From Liquidambar formosana (taxonomy: Eukaryota > Streptophyta > Magnoliopsida > Saxifragales > Altingiaceae): a stretch of 64,000 nt of DNA. Made by a program: the position numbers and the translations under genes. Position 1 is the first letter of the stretch. Each line of letters begins with the position of its first letter. The stretch is from NCBI GenBank assembly GCA_039720395.1, contig CM077823.1, forward strand, positions 32,694,371 through 32,758,370, given 5' to 3'. The notes beneath the pieces are model-generated. The model was not told the DNA's origin. It did not search any database and saw only the letters and a list, made by a program, of their open reading frames with translations. Of this stretch, positions 1 to 11,705 are shown piece after piece.

Positions 1-248
1 TTTAGACGCAAGTAAAGTCACCGTATACTTTACATTGATTAACGCTTGGATATATAAACTCGCCTTGGTGATACAACAGAAATCTATCAAATTACTCGTA
101 CGTTCACCAATTGAACAACGACCTTCCAGCAATCCGTTGACTAGTACGTACTATAAGGAAATTTTGAAAAGAGTGGGCTTCCACAATTCAAAATTCATAA
201 GAACACGAAAAGTAAGAAAGAAAGAGAATAATTTTCTAATAAATTTTA

Positions 249-2296
249 GGGAAAATTAGTAAAAAGCCTACTTTTTAGAACTTATAAAGGTATAAGTTCA
301 AGGCTAAATCTTATGCAGCTATAAGTTCATTTTTAAATGAAATGGTAGTTTTTTTATGAGAGTCTTAGGTGCATAAAGTCAATTATACCTTTAAGTTGTT
401 ATTTTTTGTTTTCAAACTTTAAAGTAGCATAACTTTTATTTTATATACTGGTTTTCAATAAAATTTATATTTTTGAAATCTATTCATTGAGACCTTTGAA
501 ACAAGATCCATGTTAGATATGAAATTATGGTTTTTTTTAATAAAAAAAAAAAAAAGTTACATCGAATACATTGTAATTGTTACAAACAGTTACATGTAAC
601 TGTTTAACAAAAATTGAAATTAAATTATTTTTAATAGAGTTTAAATTTAAATTATTGTTTTGTGAGTATATTTAGCTGTTAATTCTAAATAAAACAATTA
701 CTTTTGGTATTAGTAGCAAAAGATTTTATAAATTTAACAAAAGATAATGTTTTCTAAAACCATTACATGTAGTTGTTTTTAAACAATTACATGTATCTGT
801 TTCAAAATTCATGACTAAAGCAAAAAAAAATTAGGAGGAATTGATATGAAACACCCATACTTTCACAAATTATTCACATAATGAAATATATTCATGTAAC
901 TATTTACAGCTTTGTGCAAAAGAAGTGGTGAATGTAAAATAATTATATGTAACTTTTTATACTATATGCTTATATGTAATTATTTTTTGATGTAACTGTT
1001 TACAGATTTGTGTAAAATAAATGCTGAATGTAAATTAGTTTATAAACTTATGTGTGTATAATTGGTTTTAGATGTAACTGTCTAACAAAAATTGTAACAG
1101 TCACATGTAACTATTTAACAAAAATTAAAATTAAATTATTTTTAATAGTTTAAATTTAATAACTTGTTAATTCTGAATAAAAGAATTACTTTTGGTATTA
1201 ATAACAAAAGATTTTGTAGATTTGACAAAAGATAATATTTCTAAAACCATTACATGTGGTTGTTTTTAAACAGTTACATATAGCTGCTTTTTTCAAAAAT
1301 CATGACTAAATAAAGGAAAATTAGGAGGAATTTATATGAAAAACCCACACTTCCACAAATTACTCACACAATGAAACACCCTCTGTGCAATTTTGCCTTG
1401 GACTTATACCTTTAAATGCATTTAATTATTTTCAAAATATTTAAATGCACTGAACTATTTCACATGTAATTATTTTCTTTTCTTGTTTTACACAGTAATC
1501 CAAGAAACCACATTTCTCATAGACAACCCATCAAACAACTTGGGAGCACTCCCAATTAATTTCTTTACATTTCCCACGCAATTCAATCAAAGTCATCCTC
1601 TGTTAGCAAAGAAAAAAAAAACAATGAAAGTCATCCTCACAACTCACAAGCACATCCTTGTCAATCCCACACCTCATGGCCTACCCATGAATCATCACAC
1701 CTTTCCTTATCTTACCCCCATCGCACTCTCCAACTCTCGTTTGTAGTGGCTCAAAAACAAGTTGGGTGTTCACCAAGCTTGACGGCTCAACTTAAGGGTG
1801 TGTTCTTAGGGTATTGGTAATTGGGTAGTCTTTTCGTTATTTTTGTTCCTTTTTTTTTTCTTCTTTCTTTGTTTTGAGGATCAGAATAAGTATGTAAGAT
1901 TTTCCCTTTTTCATATATACAACCCAGATTTGATTTATTTCATTGCTGCTATGATGGCTAAGGGCAATGATGGTGGCTGGATTCGACCGAAGACAACGAT
2001 GGTCTTATGAGGTTCGAAGGTCTTCTCGACTAAGTTTGATGACGATTAGAAGGAAGGTGATTCTCGATTGAGTCCATGGTGGTTAAGGTCGTGTTGGCTG
2101 GGTAGTATGGTGGGTCGCCGATGAGGCTTGAAGAAGGCAGGGTTCTTTAGAGGTTCCAATATATGCAGAAGTTTACGCCTTTGGAGGGTATTTTGGTATA
2201 GGGAAATATAAGCTGGACTTTAGGTTAAATAAGAATTTCATTTAGACTTGCAGCTATACAAGTCCTATTTTAAGGACTTGTGGCCAAAGTCCCCTC
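249..2296. mobile_element. 2.05-kb insertion specific to copy A, unclassified (MULE-like?)
   Basis: Copy B reads straight through this point, so the segment is an insertion in A or a precise loss in B. It is flanked by the 7-bp direct repeat AATTTTA (242-248 and 2297-2303). Inside, about 600-890 is repeated imperfectly at about 1085-1380, with many ACATGTAACTGTT-like motifs. The two ends share only weak inverted similarity around AAATGAAAT. The less AT-rich part at about 1940-2160 could be a captured host fragment. No credible coding frame was found. Class is uncertain. Confidence 0.55.
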
Positions 2297-2303
2297 AATT
2301 TTA

Positions 2304-3649
2304 TATTCATAAAAAAACTCAGTCATTTTTTTCCATAAGGCTAGAGCCCTAATTTATAGAGAATTAAACTTATGAAATAAGAAATAATTATGAACTAGGA
2401 AACTAATAATAAAAGGAAATAATTGGATTTGAAAACAACTAACCAAAAGAAAATAATTAAACTAGGTAAGAACTAACCAAAAGGAAATAACTAGGAAAAG
2501 AAACAATTAAGAAAAATGCATGTAATAATAAGGAAATATATAAAAATTAAAATCACCATGATGACCAGTCGAGAGCTCAACGACGACCATGTGTTTTGCA
2601 TAGGGATGGCCCAAAATGCAGTGGGATATGAATCCAAGACCTTCCCATGCTTGAAGAATAAGTCTTAGGAGCCATTGATCTAACCCGTAAGAAGGTTTCA
2701 AAAATATCTACATACCATAATGGTAGTCATTTCAGTATGGTAAGTGTAAAGTTTCTAACTTAAAAAGCTAAATTATTAGATGGAGAGTTCAAACAAGTAT
2801 GTGTAAGCTTGAATGGCCTATCACGTAGGTAACAAAAATGACATGTTATGATATCATGTAAAGCTTCCAACTTAAAAGTTTAAGCTATTAAGTAAAAGAC
2901 CCAAACAGATATATGAAGACATATCAAACTCGAATTTAATCGATATAGGATGTGAGACTTTCCAACAATAAAGATATTCCATCAATTCTGAATGGAGACC
3001 AACATATTTATTTTATTTACACCTTTGAATTGCTGATTAGTGTTTCCTTTCTTTATTACGGTTGTGGATAGTTTGTTGTTTTTGATCAAGATCCATCGAT
3101 CTTATATGTTCATTTTGACAAAAATATAGGTGTTTTTTTTATTAAATTTGAACAAGATGGAGGCCCCCCAATGGCAAAAATAGTTTGGGTCATGCCGACA
3201 TAATTTATTGAGTTTAACTGAACATGAAAGAGGGCCTCAATGACCACTCGTAATTTATTGAGTTCATTGAAAAGTCGGAGTCCATTGAAAAGTCCAAGTC
3301 AAGGTAGACTCCGTAATTTAGCCGGAGTCCATTGAAAAGTCCAAGTCAAGACTCCGTAATTTATTGAGTTTAATTGAACACGAAAGAGGGCATCAATGAC
3401 CACTCGTTGCACTTATTTTCTTTTTAAAAGATTGTTGGTATTTTAGCTTGACTTTATTATTATCATATGAGATAAAGCAAATGGCTATTTGAATTTTCCT
3501 AACAAAATCCTATTCAAGATTTTTATTCGCAGTCATAATTTGCGGTGGTGTGTTGATTATCCAAAAAATGGTCACACCCAACTCTCATGGCAATTTCAAT
3601 TTGGTAATTGGAAAGACCCATGGGCCACGTCTTATGCTATTCATAATTC
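2304..3649. other. Upstream region of BSP1, no gene seen
   Basis: AT-rich sequence shared with 51608-52872 upstream of BSP5. It holds no coding frame above noise. The promoter-proximal part has the BSP-associated module listed separately, and the stretch from about 3470 resembles 35690-35800, where no gene follows. Confidence 0.7.
3280..3355 (+). promoter_or_regulatory. Tandem W-box-like module upstream of BSP1
   Basis: Two tandem copies of a module of about 50 bp contain GTCCAAGTCAAG, near 3292-3305 and 3340-3350. The reverse strand reads CTTGACTT, which includes the WRKY-binding W-box core TTGACT. The BSP5 counterpart (52549-52566) has only one copy. W-boxes are typical of pathogenesis-related promoters; a role here is inferred. 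Confidence 0.4.
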
Positions 3650-3651
3650 TC

Positions 3652-3659
3652 TATATATA
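3652..3659 (+). promoter_or_regulatory. TATA box of BSP1
   Basis: TATATATA lies 72 bp before the ATG, inside a block (CTATATATACCATAGAGCAA) that recurs with small changes before all five BSP copies: 52875 for BSP5, 30125 for BSP3, 32886 for BSP4, and a degraded form at about 22067 for BSP2. Confidence 0.75.
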
Positions 3660-3730
3660 CCATAGAGCAATAATCCACTTCTATGCCAAACCCACCTACA
3701 CAAGAAAAATAGACAAGGCAATCCAAAAAC

Positions 3731-4396
3731 ATGTCTCACCATAAGTTTTTCCTCTCTCTGCTTGTAACCCTATTGTCACTGCATGGAATCCATGCAGTCG
3801 AGTACGACGTAACCAACTCTGCCGAAACGACACCCGGCGGCATCCGCTTCACCAACGAGATCGGCCTTGACTACAGCAAGCAAACCCTCCAAACCGCCAC
3901 CGAGTTCATATGGAGGCTCTTCCAGCAAAACTCGGAGGCCGACAGAAGGACCACTTCTCGCATAAGCCTCATCATCGAATCCATGGAAGGCGTCGCCTAT
4001 TCCAGCGGCGACATAATCCACTTCAGCGCCGATTACATCGCAAGCTACAACGGCGACGTGAAAACGGAGTTCACCGGAGTGATTTACCATGAGGTGACAC
4101 ACTCGTGGCAGTGGAATGGGAACGGGCAGGCCCCGGTGGGATTGGTTGAAGGCATTGCGGATTTTGTGAGGTTGAAGGCCGGATATCCCACCGGTCAACC
4201 CGGGCAGGGTAACAGTTGGGATGAAGGGTACGCGACGACAGCTAGGTTTTTGGACTATTGTAATGGTCTTAAAGATGGGTTTGTTGCTGAGCTTAACAAA
4301 AAGTTGAGAAATGGGTATAGTGTGGATTACTTTGTTGAGTTGCTTGGGAAGACGGTTGATCAGCTGTGGAGTGACTATAAGGCTATGTATGCATAG
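3731..4396 (+). CDS. Basic secretory protein (PR-17 type), BSP1, intact
   Basis: A 221-residue single-exon protein of the plant basic secretory protein family (Pfam BSP, PR-17), extracellular defence-associated proteins proposed to be zinc peptidases. Residues 1-22 form a signal peptide (hydrophobic FFLSLLVTLLSLHGIHA, cleavage probably before VEYDVTN). The family core follows: TTPGGIRFTNEIG (33-45), WRLFQQ (61-66), then HEVTH at 120-124 and LVEGIADFVRLKAGY (138-152), where E140 or D144 may supply a further ligand. Length is normal for the family. The ATG at 3731 is the first in the transcript region, 72 bp after a TATA box. BSP5 differs at only about four residues. Peptidase activity is inferred from the motif; substrate unknown. 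Confidence 0.93.
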   Translation: MSHHKFFLSLLVTLLSLHGIHAVEYDVTNSAETTPGGIRFTNEIGLDYSKQTLQTATEFIWRLFQQNSEADRRTTSRISLIIESMEGVAYSSGDIIHFSADYIASYNGDVKTEFTGVIYHEVTHSWQWNGNGQAPVGLVEGIADFVRLKAGYPTGQPGQGNSWDEGYATTARFLDYCNGLKDGFVAELNKKLRNGYSVDYFVELLGKTVDQLWSDYKAMYA

Positions 4397-4764
4397 AGGG
4401 CATGTTGGCTAATGGCTAGCAAGTGATTGAAATCAATAGGATATATGACGGTGATGTATTAATCTCTGTCATCATAAAATAAATAATTTGCTTAAATAAA
4501 AGTGGAATGAGAAATTATTGGAATTGGTTGAAGTGGCTTCTCTGAACTGCTGGTTTTTCTTTTTCGTGCTTGCTCTTTTCTTTGTGGCTTTGTTTACCCT
4601 AGCCGGGCTACTTCTTTCATTTTATTTTATTTGCTTTTTTTTTCCCTTTTTTTATTATTATTATTTTTTTAAAAGACTTGAGTCATCGCTCTAAATTATC
4701 CACTAGTTACGATTGGGCGTGCCAGGCCACACTTGGCTAACAGGAAATGAATCAAAAACTTATA
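4397..4764. other. 3' flank of BSP1
   Basis: Contains AATAAA-like polyadenylation context at about 4479-4500 and a conserved block (about 4526-4620) also found after BSP2 and BSP5. In those copies the block opens a short hydrophobic frame with ATG; here the start is GTG. Most simply it is 3' UTR conserved by descent. Confidence 0.6.
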
Positions 4765-5034
4765 TTCCCTCCTTTCTAAATTGTTTGAGTCACTTTGACT
4801 AAACACATATATTAAAATGAGTTATTTATTGAATTGTTACGTGACACATTGATTTTAATTAACTTTCTAATTTTACGCTGATATTTTATTTTGTGTTACG
4901 GTTTGAGTAAATGTAATTTTAAATATAATGATGTATTTGAAAAGTAAAATAATATTTTATCTTGAATTACAATTATTTTGGCATTGGATTTTTCAAAATA
5001 GAAATTGTTATCAAACAAAGCGGAAGGGAAGGAG
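4765..5034. mobile_element. Stowaway-like MITE
   Basis: Left end TTCCCTCCTTTCTAAATTG and right end GGAAGGGAAGGAG form short inverted termini, and TA dinucleotides flank both sides. A related element lies at 23111-23364 after BSP2 and a decayed one at about 53950-54190 after BSP5. It was therefore probably present before the BSP duplications. Confidence 0.7.
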
Positions 5035-6446
5035 TACCACTAAATTTCAACATTTAACAATCTTTGGCCGATTTTATCTGTACATTTTGAAAAAAATACG
5101 TGGACGTACTCTAGCCAGTCCGATCAACTGTACCTGACTAGAAAATGTTTTGGTTTGGGGGTTTGGTTTTGGGGGGTGGAGGGGCCTGACAGAATCTTAT
5201 ACATGTAGGCAATAGCTCAGAAATTTACACAATTAAATTTCTAAATCTCCTTCGTATGATTAGTCAATTTTCGGACCAAAACAACAGGAGTTGGTATCAA
5301 TTCTATTTGAGTGTAGTCATGTGTGGGATTTGTAGATGTTTTGGTTTTGACTCAATGTGGATACATGTATAGATGTGAAGATTTTAATAGGTGTAAGAGT
5401 AAAATTTTTCACACCCTATGTAATTTTATCATACCTCCTTTTTTTTCCCCCTTAAAAGTACTTATATAGTAAGACTTTAAGGTAAAAGGAAAAATAGTTT
5501 TATCTTAATATTTTAAGTTGGCCACCCAATCTAAAATTTCTGCCCCTAATTTGATCAAGACAACTGGGGAGAGGATTACCTATTTAAACCCTACTCGATC
5601 AGTTATTATAAACTCACTTATCTAGCTCTCAGCAGCTCAACAAGGCTTTATAAACCTAGAACCTTTATCCCTATAGCAATGTTATATATACAAACCAAAA
5701 ACTTATCCCGATGGTATATTAATTATAAATAGACTAATTAGCATGGCGATCGATGATTCCAGCCTTGAACTACGAAATAAGATAACAACATGGACACATG
5801 AATAGGTGTCCATAATCTATCACATAAACATATGTAGAGATATAAGTACATAGTTATATTAATGTGAACACATAAATGTAAAAATAATCACATAGACATA
5901 TGAATATATGTTTATAATCATATAAAAATAAAAATACATGCATATTATCAATTCTCATTGAGATTCATTATATATGTATTAAATGGTTAGTGCATAAGAG
6001 TAAAGAAAAGCTCTTTGTGTTTTTTTTTTTTTTTTTTTTAAGTGGTAATCAATAGAATGTACCCAGATCCCTAATTCCTTAATATCAATATTATTATTTA
6101 TTTATTATTATTATTCTTTGCTGAGAGTTAAGGTAGACTTCACTTGCCCACCTGTTGAGTTAGGACAAGGAAGGGCCCCCCAATGACCAATGTTTGTACT
6201 TATTTTCTTTGGAAAAAATTTGGTGTTTTTTTTGTACATTTCCGTGGAAATATGAGCAAAAATATCTGCATACCATAATGGCATGCAGATTCCATCTACT
6301 CCGAATGGTATATTATATGCGTGGGATGTGGTCACTGTAGATAAACTGTAAGTTGTTGAGGTATCAAGATTTGGTATTTTTATTTTTTTTTAAATTTTAA
6401 AATTTTTTTTAAAATTTTATTTCTTTTCCATTGTCATTATTTTTCT
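5035..6446. other. Intergenic, no gene seen
   Basis: Shared with 54190-55440 in copy B. Contains a run of CATA/ACATA-rich sequence (5790-5950), a T tract (6021-6040) and, from about 6110, another stretch resembling BSP upstream DNA. No coding frame stands out. Confidence 0.6.
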
Positions 6447-7349
6447 TAGAGATGGCAATTTCAACCCGATTCATAGGGTTCTGATTTGACTCATGTTTAT
6501 ATGGGTAGGGTTTTTAAAATTTTTTTTGGGTATTAAGTCGGGTATGGGTATAAATCTGGATATTATTTCAGGTACAGGTTAAACATAGATTCTAAAAAAT
6601 CCGATAACCCGACCCGATCCGGTGCTTTTACAATTAACAAATATATAAATATAGATATATATCTCTCAAAAGCTGAAGCCATCTTGACCTCCATTAATTT
6701 CCATTTTAAATCCAGCCGTTTCTGATAAAAGTAGCTCTCACGTCAGCCCTTCTACCCTTTCACACCAGCCTCCATCCAGATGCATGCAACTATGCTCTGC
6801 ACAATCTCATCGCAAGCTCTCGTCGGCAGTTCATCGCAAGCTCTCACCAGATGAATAAGCTCATCGCCGAGATCCTCCTCTCACCGCCAAGCTACGCTCA
6901 CCGGCGTCTAAAAATCCTCACAGCCACTCGCACTAGTTTATCGCACAAGCTTCATCGCCGGGATCTTCCTCTCACCGTCGTTCACCGCCGTCGTTTCTCT
7001 TCTCTAAGCCGCTGCTCACCTCGTCAAATTTTGGCTCACCGTGAAGGAGATCACGGCCACTCGCAGCAGCATCGCCGGATTTGTCACCACCGGCAAGATG
7101 CGCCGGACGAAGCTCATCGCCGTGGCTCCTTCATGTCTGTGACACCGCCTCCCAAATTCCAGATCTGGTCAGATGGTCGGGCATGGGCGGGTTGGGCATG
7201 GATTGGCCCATGATGACATCGGATCGGTGATGGAGTTGAATTCTCCTGCCCATCGGGTATAGGGTCAGGCATGGGTATAGGAGTTCAAAATCGGGGTTGG
7301 ACATAGGGTAGTTCTGACTCGCATTCGACCCGACCCATTGCGATCCCTA
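6447..7349. mobile_element. Non-autonomous hAT-like element
   Basis: Termini TAGAGATGGCAAT and, on the other strand, TAGGGATCGCAAT match the plant hAT consensus TAGGGATGGCAAT. The putative 8-bp TSDs ATTTTTCT and ATCTTCCC match at only 5 of 8 positions, so the copy is old. The interior is rich in CCCGACCC-type motifs near both ends and has a GC-rich core (6780-7140). An arginine/histidine-rich open frame there looks like codon-frame chance. Absent from copy B. Confidence 0.6.
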
Positions 7350-7862
7350 ATCTTCCCGGAAATCGCCGGGGGTTTCACTAGTTTCTACAAACCATAATGG
7401 GCAGATTCCATCTATACCGAAGGGGGACAATATATATATTTTATTTACACCTTCCTTCATTTTTACGGTTGTGGATGGTTTGTTGTATTTGATCAAGATC
7501 ACTCTATATGTAAATTTTAACAAAAATATGGGTGTTATTTTTGGCAGGGTCATGTCGACATGAAGCCAGTGTCCAATGAAAAGTCCAAGTCAAGGTAAAC
7601 TTCACTTTGGCCTTTTTAATTAATTTATTGAGTTTGAACAGGAAAGGGGGCCTCAATGACCACTGTTGCACTTATTTTCTTTGAAAAAATTAATTTATTT
7701 GTTTGTTTGTTTGTATTTTTTTAAATTTTTTTTTTTTTTTGGGACGATAAGTGAGTGGATCGTTATATCAATTTGTGGTCGTTTCAATATTTATTTCAGG
7801 AATAAATATTTTTATTTTATTTTTGGTAGTTGTTTCTGTCACTAATCACTATATATATAGAG
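7350..7862. other. BSP-upstream-like fragment and AT-rich DNA
   Basis: From about 7376 to 7690 the sequence repeats motifs of the BSP upstream region (compare 2990-3420), including AAGTCCAAGTCAAGG at about 7581. No gene follows directly; a BSP 3' fragment appears at 9004. Confidence 0.55.
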
Positions 7863-8552
7863 TACGGGTGTTAATGGTTCGGTTTGGTTTGGTTTTAGGG
7901 GAGATTTCAAACCAAACCATTATACTTCGGTTTTGTTCTTCTCAAACCAAAACCAAACCATACTATAACCAAACCAAACCAAACCAAACCATTATATTTC
8001 GGTTTGGTTCGGTTCGGTTTCGGTTTTAACATATCAAGTAACAACAAAAAATTGAAAATGAAAAAAATGAAATGCCAAACTCCAAACAAAAACATTTTTA
8101 ATAAAAGCATTACATTAGCAACTAAAAAAAACAAACATTGTATCAAAATAAAAACATATTGACATATATCAATATGTCAATATCACACACAACATTAATA
8201 CACACAACATTAATAACTAGTTTAATACATGCCAATCTAAAAAAGGGAAAACAATAAGAAACTTAAAATCAACAAAAACAAGCCCATTACCTATTTTACC
8301 CTTATTAGAATTAGGAATTTACAAACTTTAAGTTTATATATATATATCTATATATATATATATTTCGGTTTTTTCGGTTTTTCGGTTTGGTTTGGTTTTT
8401 TTAAACTTAAAACCGTAACCAAACCAATTGAGTTCGGTTTTCTAAAATTAAAACCATAACCAAACCTAATGACAAAAAAACCAAACCAAACCACTCGGCT
8501 TGGTTTGGTTCAATTTGGTTCTCGGTTTTAACCAAAACCATTAACACCCCTA
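7863..8552. mobile_element. hAT-type MITE with perfect 8-bp TSD
   Basis: Termini TACGGGTGTTAATGG and, inverted, TAGGGGTGTTAATGG. The flanks carry the identical 8-bp duplication ATATAGAG (7855-7862 and 8553-8560). The subterminal parts are packed with GGTTTGG/CCAAACC repeats in inverted orientation. There is no transposase. Absent from copy B. Confidence 0.88.
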
Positions 8553-8599
8553 ATATAGAGGTCATTCTAGTCTTTCCAAAACATAAAGGAGCTACACAA

Positions 8600-8641
<42 letters not shown>

Positions 8642-9003
8642 TAGGTTTTTATTTTCCAGTTTGAGTGTTTTAGTCTTACAAGTTTTGAGTTTCTAAGTTC
8701 TGCAGTTTTGAGTTTCCTAATTTTACAATTCTTGTTCTACGAAAGAGTGATCCGAGTTATTCATATCTTTCTTGCATTTCAAGTGCATGCTTGCCGAAAG
8801 TGTGACTTTTATATTGGAGAATAGGTTGCCACTAGTCATTTTCACCGAGCAATTTGTTCTGTGGGGCACGATCTATTATTAAGGGCAGTGTTTTCACACA
8901 CCTCAATCTGATAATTTTTTGGTTTTACTCTTTTTGATAATCTTTTTTTTTTAATAATCAATTTTTCTGTTTTACTTGTAGCTTCCATATTTTATTTCCG
9001 ACA
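8553..9003 (+). mobile_element. Possible LTR-derived fragment ending in ACA
   Basis: A (CT)n tract (8600-8636), then a segment resembling the 3' part of a Copia-type LTR, stops at ACA exactly where BSP coding similarity begins (9004). The same junction occurs at 56093 in copy B. The left end and TSD cannot be fixed, so the LTR origin is tentative. Confidence 0.3.
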
Positions 9004-9235
9004 TGGATTAATTTGTTGAGTTGCTTGGGAAGACGGTTGATCATAGAAGACATGGAGTGACTATGTATGCATGGAAGGCATGTTGGCTTGCAAGTGATTG
9101 AAATCGACAGGATGAAGCCATGAAGGTGATGTATTAATCTCTGTCATAAGATAAATAATTTGCCTAAATAGAAGTGGAATAAGAAATTATTGGAATTGGT
9201 TGAAATGGCTTCTCTGAACTGCTGATTTTTATTCG
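9004..9235 (+). pseudogene. BSP 3'-end fragment
   Basis: About 80 bp match the last BSP codons (VELLGKTVD..WSDY region) with internal disruptions. They are followed by the BSP 3' flank including the hydrophobic block, here with a stop. The rest of the gene is absent. The same remnant sits at 56094 in copy B, so it predates the segmental duplication. Confidence 0.8.
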
Positions 9236-10373
9236 TGCTTGTTCCTTCCTTACTGGCTTTGTTTACCTTAGCTGCGCTACTTTTATTTTATTTCATGTGC
9301 CTCTCTTTTTCGTTCCTCTTTTCTGTTGGTTTAGACAAGAGTCACCCATATATGTATGCCGTTAATATGACGCCGTTAATATTCATTTTTGTTGTAGTGA
9401 CTAGTTATTATATGGCATGCCAAGCACTTGGTTGACAGGAAATGAATCAAGAACTTAGATTCCCTCCGTCTTAAATTGTTTCAGCTTAATCAGCTGTGAC
9501 TGGAAAAACAGGTTACAATGATTAGCGTTTTGGGAATAACACAAAAACCCTTTTTCAAATTACTATTATTATTAAATATTAAAAATCAAGGTCCTAGGCT
9601 CCTAGCCCTAACATAATTGCTCTGTTTGTTTTTTTGTTTTCTTTTTCTTCCAGAATACATAGAACCCAACACATACCCCTACCTCTATCTTTAACCCCAT
9701 TTGATAACGAAAGAGTATCAATACTTCTTTAGAAGCTTGAATCAAATATCATACATATAAAGTGAGTTAAATGCTATTAAACTATTATGTCATTGGTGCT
9801 TTGATACCACTGACCAATACAATGGTAATGTTATTGGACCCTCCTTAACTGCCCCAAAAGAACCCCCATGATGTGGCGCACATAAAAACAGAGGTGGACC
9901 TTCTAGTGTGGCTCAATAACACCAATCCGGCCACCTCTGATTTCACGTCACATCAACGAGGGTTCTTTTGAGAGCTATTAAGGAAGATCTAAATCATTTG
10001 ACTAACATCATATAAATCCATGCTAATAACTAGTTAGAACTAATATCACATGAAAATAAATATAGATCGAATTTGTGTACATCTATGAAAGCCATTGAAT
10101 GAAATAATGAACCTAACCTCTGGCCACATGATAGTTTTTCTCTTTTATATATATATATATATATTTGATTTTTGAGCAATTCAGCTTTGCCAAATGTAAA
10201 TAAGCCAAATTTACATCATTAGGGGTCCCCTTCAATAATTCTATTGGGGGAACCTTAAATTGGTTGGGCTATGGGAATGTGATGCATTGCATTATTGCCC
10301 AACAACTCTCAAGAGAGTATCGACTTAAATAACGTAAAAGCACACGCGCACTATCCTATCAGACGATGGAACC
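9236..10373. other. Intergenic, no gene seen
   Basis: BSP 3' flank up to about 9490, then sequence shared with 60592-61534. It contains one MITE (listed) and an (AT)n tract at about 10146-10165. No coding frame found. Confidence 0.6.
9837..9992. mobile_element. Small palindromic MITE
   Basis: The halves are inverted copies: CCTTAACTGCC..AAAAGAACCC..CAGAGGTGG on the left and the complement of CCACCTCTG..GGGTTCTTTT..TTAAGG on the right. Present in both segment copies (B: about 60940-61098). TSD not resolved. Confidence 0.5.
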
Positions 10374-10739
10374 TAAGGGTGCAAAATGGTTCGGGTATAC
10401 CCAAGGACCAGACCAGTTTGATCAATTCAGTCTAGTCTAAATAGTAACAGGTCTGATTTCGTTTTAAAATTTATAAGAACCGATCCATGGTTTAAGGGGT
10501 TTTAAAATTGGATTGGACAAGACCGAATTCCCGAATTCTAATATATATATATATATATAGATGTTAATATTAATATATTATACTCTATATAAGTATTATT
10601 CATTGAATAATAATACTTATTCAAAGAATTGGACTGTTTTCCAGTCCGATCCAATGCTATTTTCGGTTCAAATTTTAAAGGATTGAATTAGTTCAGTTCG
10701 GTTTAGATTTCCCCCAACCCAGACCAAGTTGTAGTCCTA
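10374..10739. mobile_element. hAT-type MITE, copy A
   Basis: Starts TAAGGGTGCAAAATGG and ends in the complement of TAGGACTACAACTTGG, a weak hAT-style terminal repeat. Flanks ATGGAACC (10366-10373) and ATGGAACT (10740-10747) match at 7 of 8. The same element is at 61535-61874, so insertion predates the duplication. Confidence 0.7.
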
Positions 10740-10757
10740 ATGGAACTTTTCTAGTTT

Positions 10758-11157
10758 GAGAGCCTCTATTGGCACCCCAAGACTTGCTTTTTATCCCTCA
10801 TTTATTTTATATTTTAAAGTTTTATGAAAAATAGAAAAGATTTCCATTAAGACTGATCACATAATCTACTAGAATACATTATTTTGAACAACTTTGTAAA
10901 AGAAAGTTTTTTCAAAATCTATTGTTTAAATGGACTTTGAATCCATTTACATAATAAAGACTGTAAATGGTTAAAAATTCCACTTAAACGATAGATTTTG
11001 AAAAAACTTTTTTTTACGAAGTTGTTCAAAATGATGTTTTTTTTAATAAATAATGCGTTCGGTTTTTATAAAAACCTTTTATATTTTTCAAAAAATTTTA
11101 AAATGTAAAATAAGTGGGGGATGAAAAGCAAGTTCTTGGGTGCCAATAGAGGCCTCC
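10758..11157. mobile_element. MULE-type palindromic MITE, absent from copy B
   Basis: Ends GAGAGCCTCTATTGGCACCC and, inverted, GGAGGCCTCTATTGGCACCC, with long inverted halves. Flanks TTCTAGTTT (10749-10757) and TTTTAGTTT (11158-11166) form a 9-bp TSD (8 of 9). Copy B has a single TTTTAGTTT at about 61884-61892, an intact empty site. Confidence 0.88.
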
Positions 11158-11166
11158 TTTTAGTTT

Positions 11167-11312
11167 ATAAAATAAAATAACATGGGCCTAACCCAAAATT
11201 TAGTTGGCCGAAGGGCTGGTTGGGTTAGGCCTTTCTGAGTTTGGTCACCCAAGGTTCACTTGGGTTGGGTTTGGAGGTATGTCTGCTTAGCCCAACAAAG
11301 GTTAAATCTTTG
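11167..11312. other. Intergenic, no gene seen
   Basis: Shared with about 61892-62130. Contains repeated TTGGGTTAGGCC-like words, no coding frame. Confidence 0.5.
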
Positions 11313-11705
11313 GGTGGTTATTGCTACCCCTTAATTTTATTTGCACCCTCCACTTATTTTAGTTTTTCAAAGTCTTATGAACAATATAGAATGTTTCTAT
11401 GGAAAATGGCAAAAAAATCTATTAGAAAACGTCATTTTGAACAACTTCACAGAAGAAGTTTTTCCAAAACCTATCATTAAAGTTGACTTTTTGAGCCAAA
11501 ACTAAAACAAAAGTTATAAATAACCAAAAAGTCTACCTAAACGACAGATTTTGAAAATCTTTCTTCTACAAAATGGTTAAAAATGATGTTTTCTACTGAA
11601 CTACGCATCCAATTTTCATAAAAATATTTTATGTTTTTCATAAAACCTTAAGAAATTAAAATAAGTTGGAGGATACAAATAAAATAAAGGAATGGTTATA
11701 TCCAC
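11313..11705. mobile_element. Palindromic MITE, same family as 10758-11157
   Basis: Inverted halves share CTCCACTTATTTTA near the ends and a central stem around AAAACCTATC/GACAGATTTT. Family members are at 21335-21715 and, in copy B, about 62130-62510. Exact ends and TSD not determined. Confidence 0.6.

Noticed and set aside
35..259. 74-codon frame at the left edge, with an 88-codon counterpart at 51403
   Set aside because: Non-ATG start; conserved only between the two segment copies and without recognisable domain.
600..1380. Repeated ACATGTAACTGTT words suggesting a CRISPR-like or satellite array
   Set aside because: Spacing is irregular and the context is a eukaryotic transposon-like insertion; explained by one imperfect internal duplication.
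6851..7213. 120-codon Arg/His-rich frame in the GC-rich core of a hAT-like element
   Set aside because: Low-complexity composition typical of GC-rich DNA read in a non-coding frame; no family similarity.
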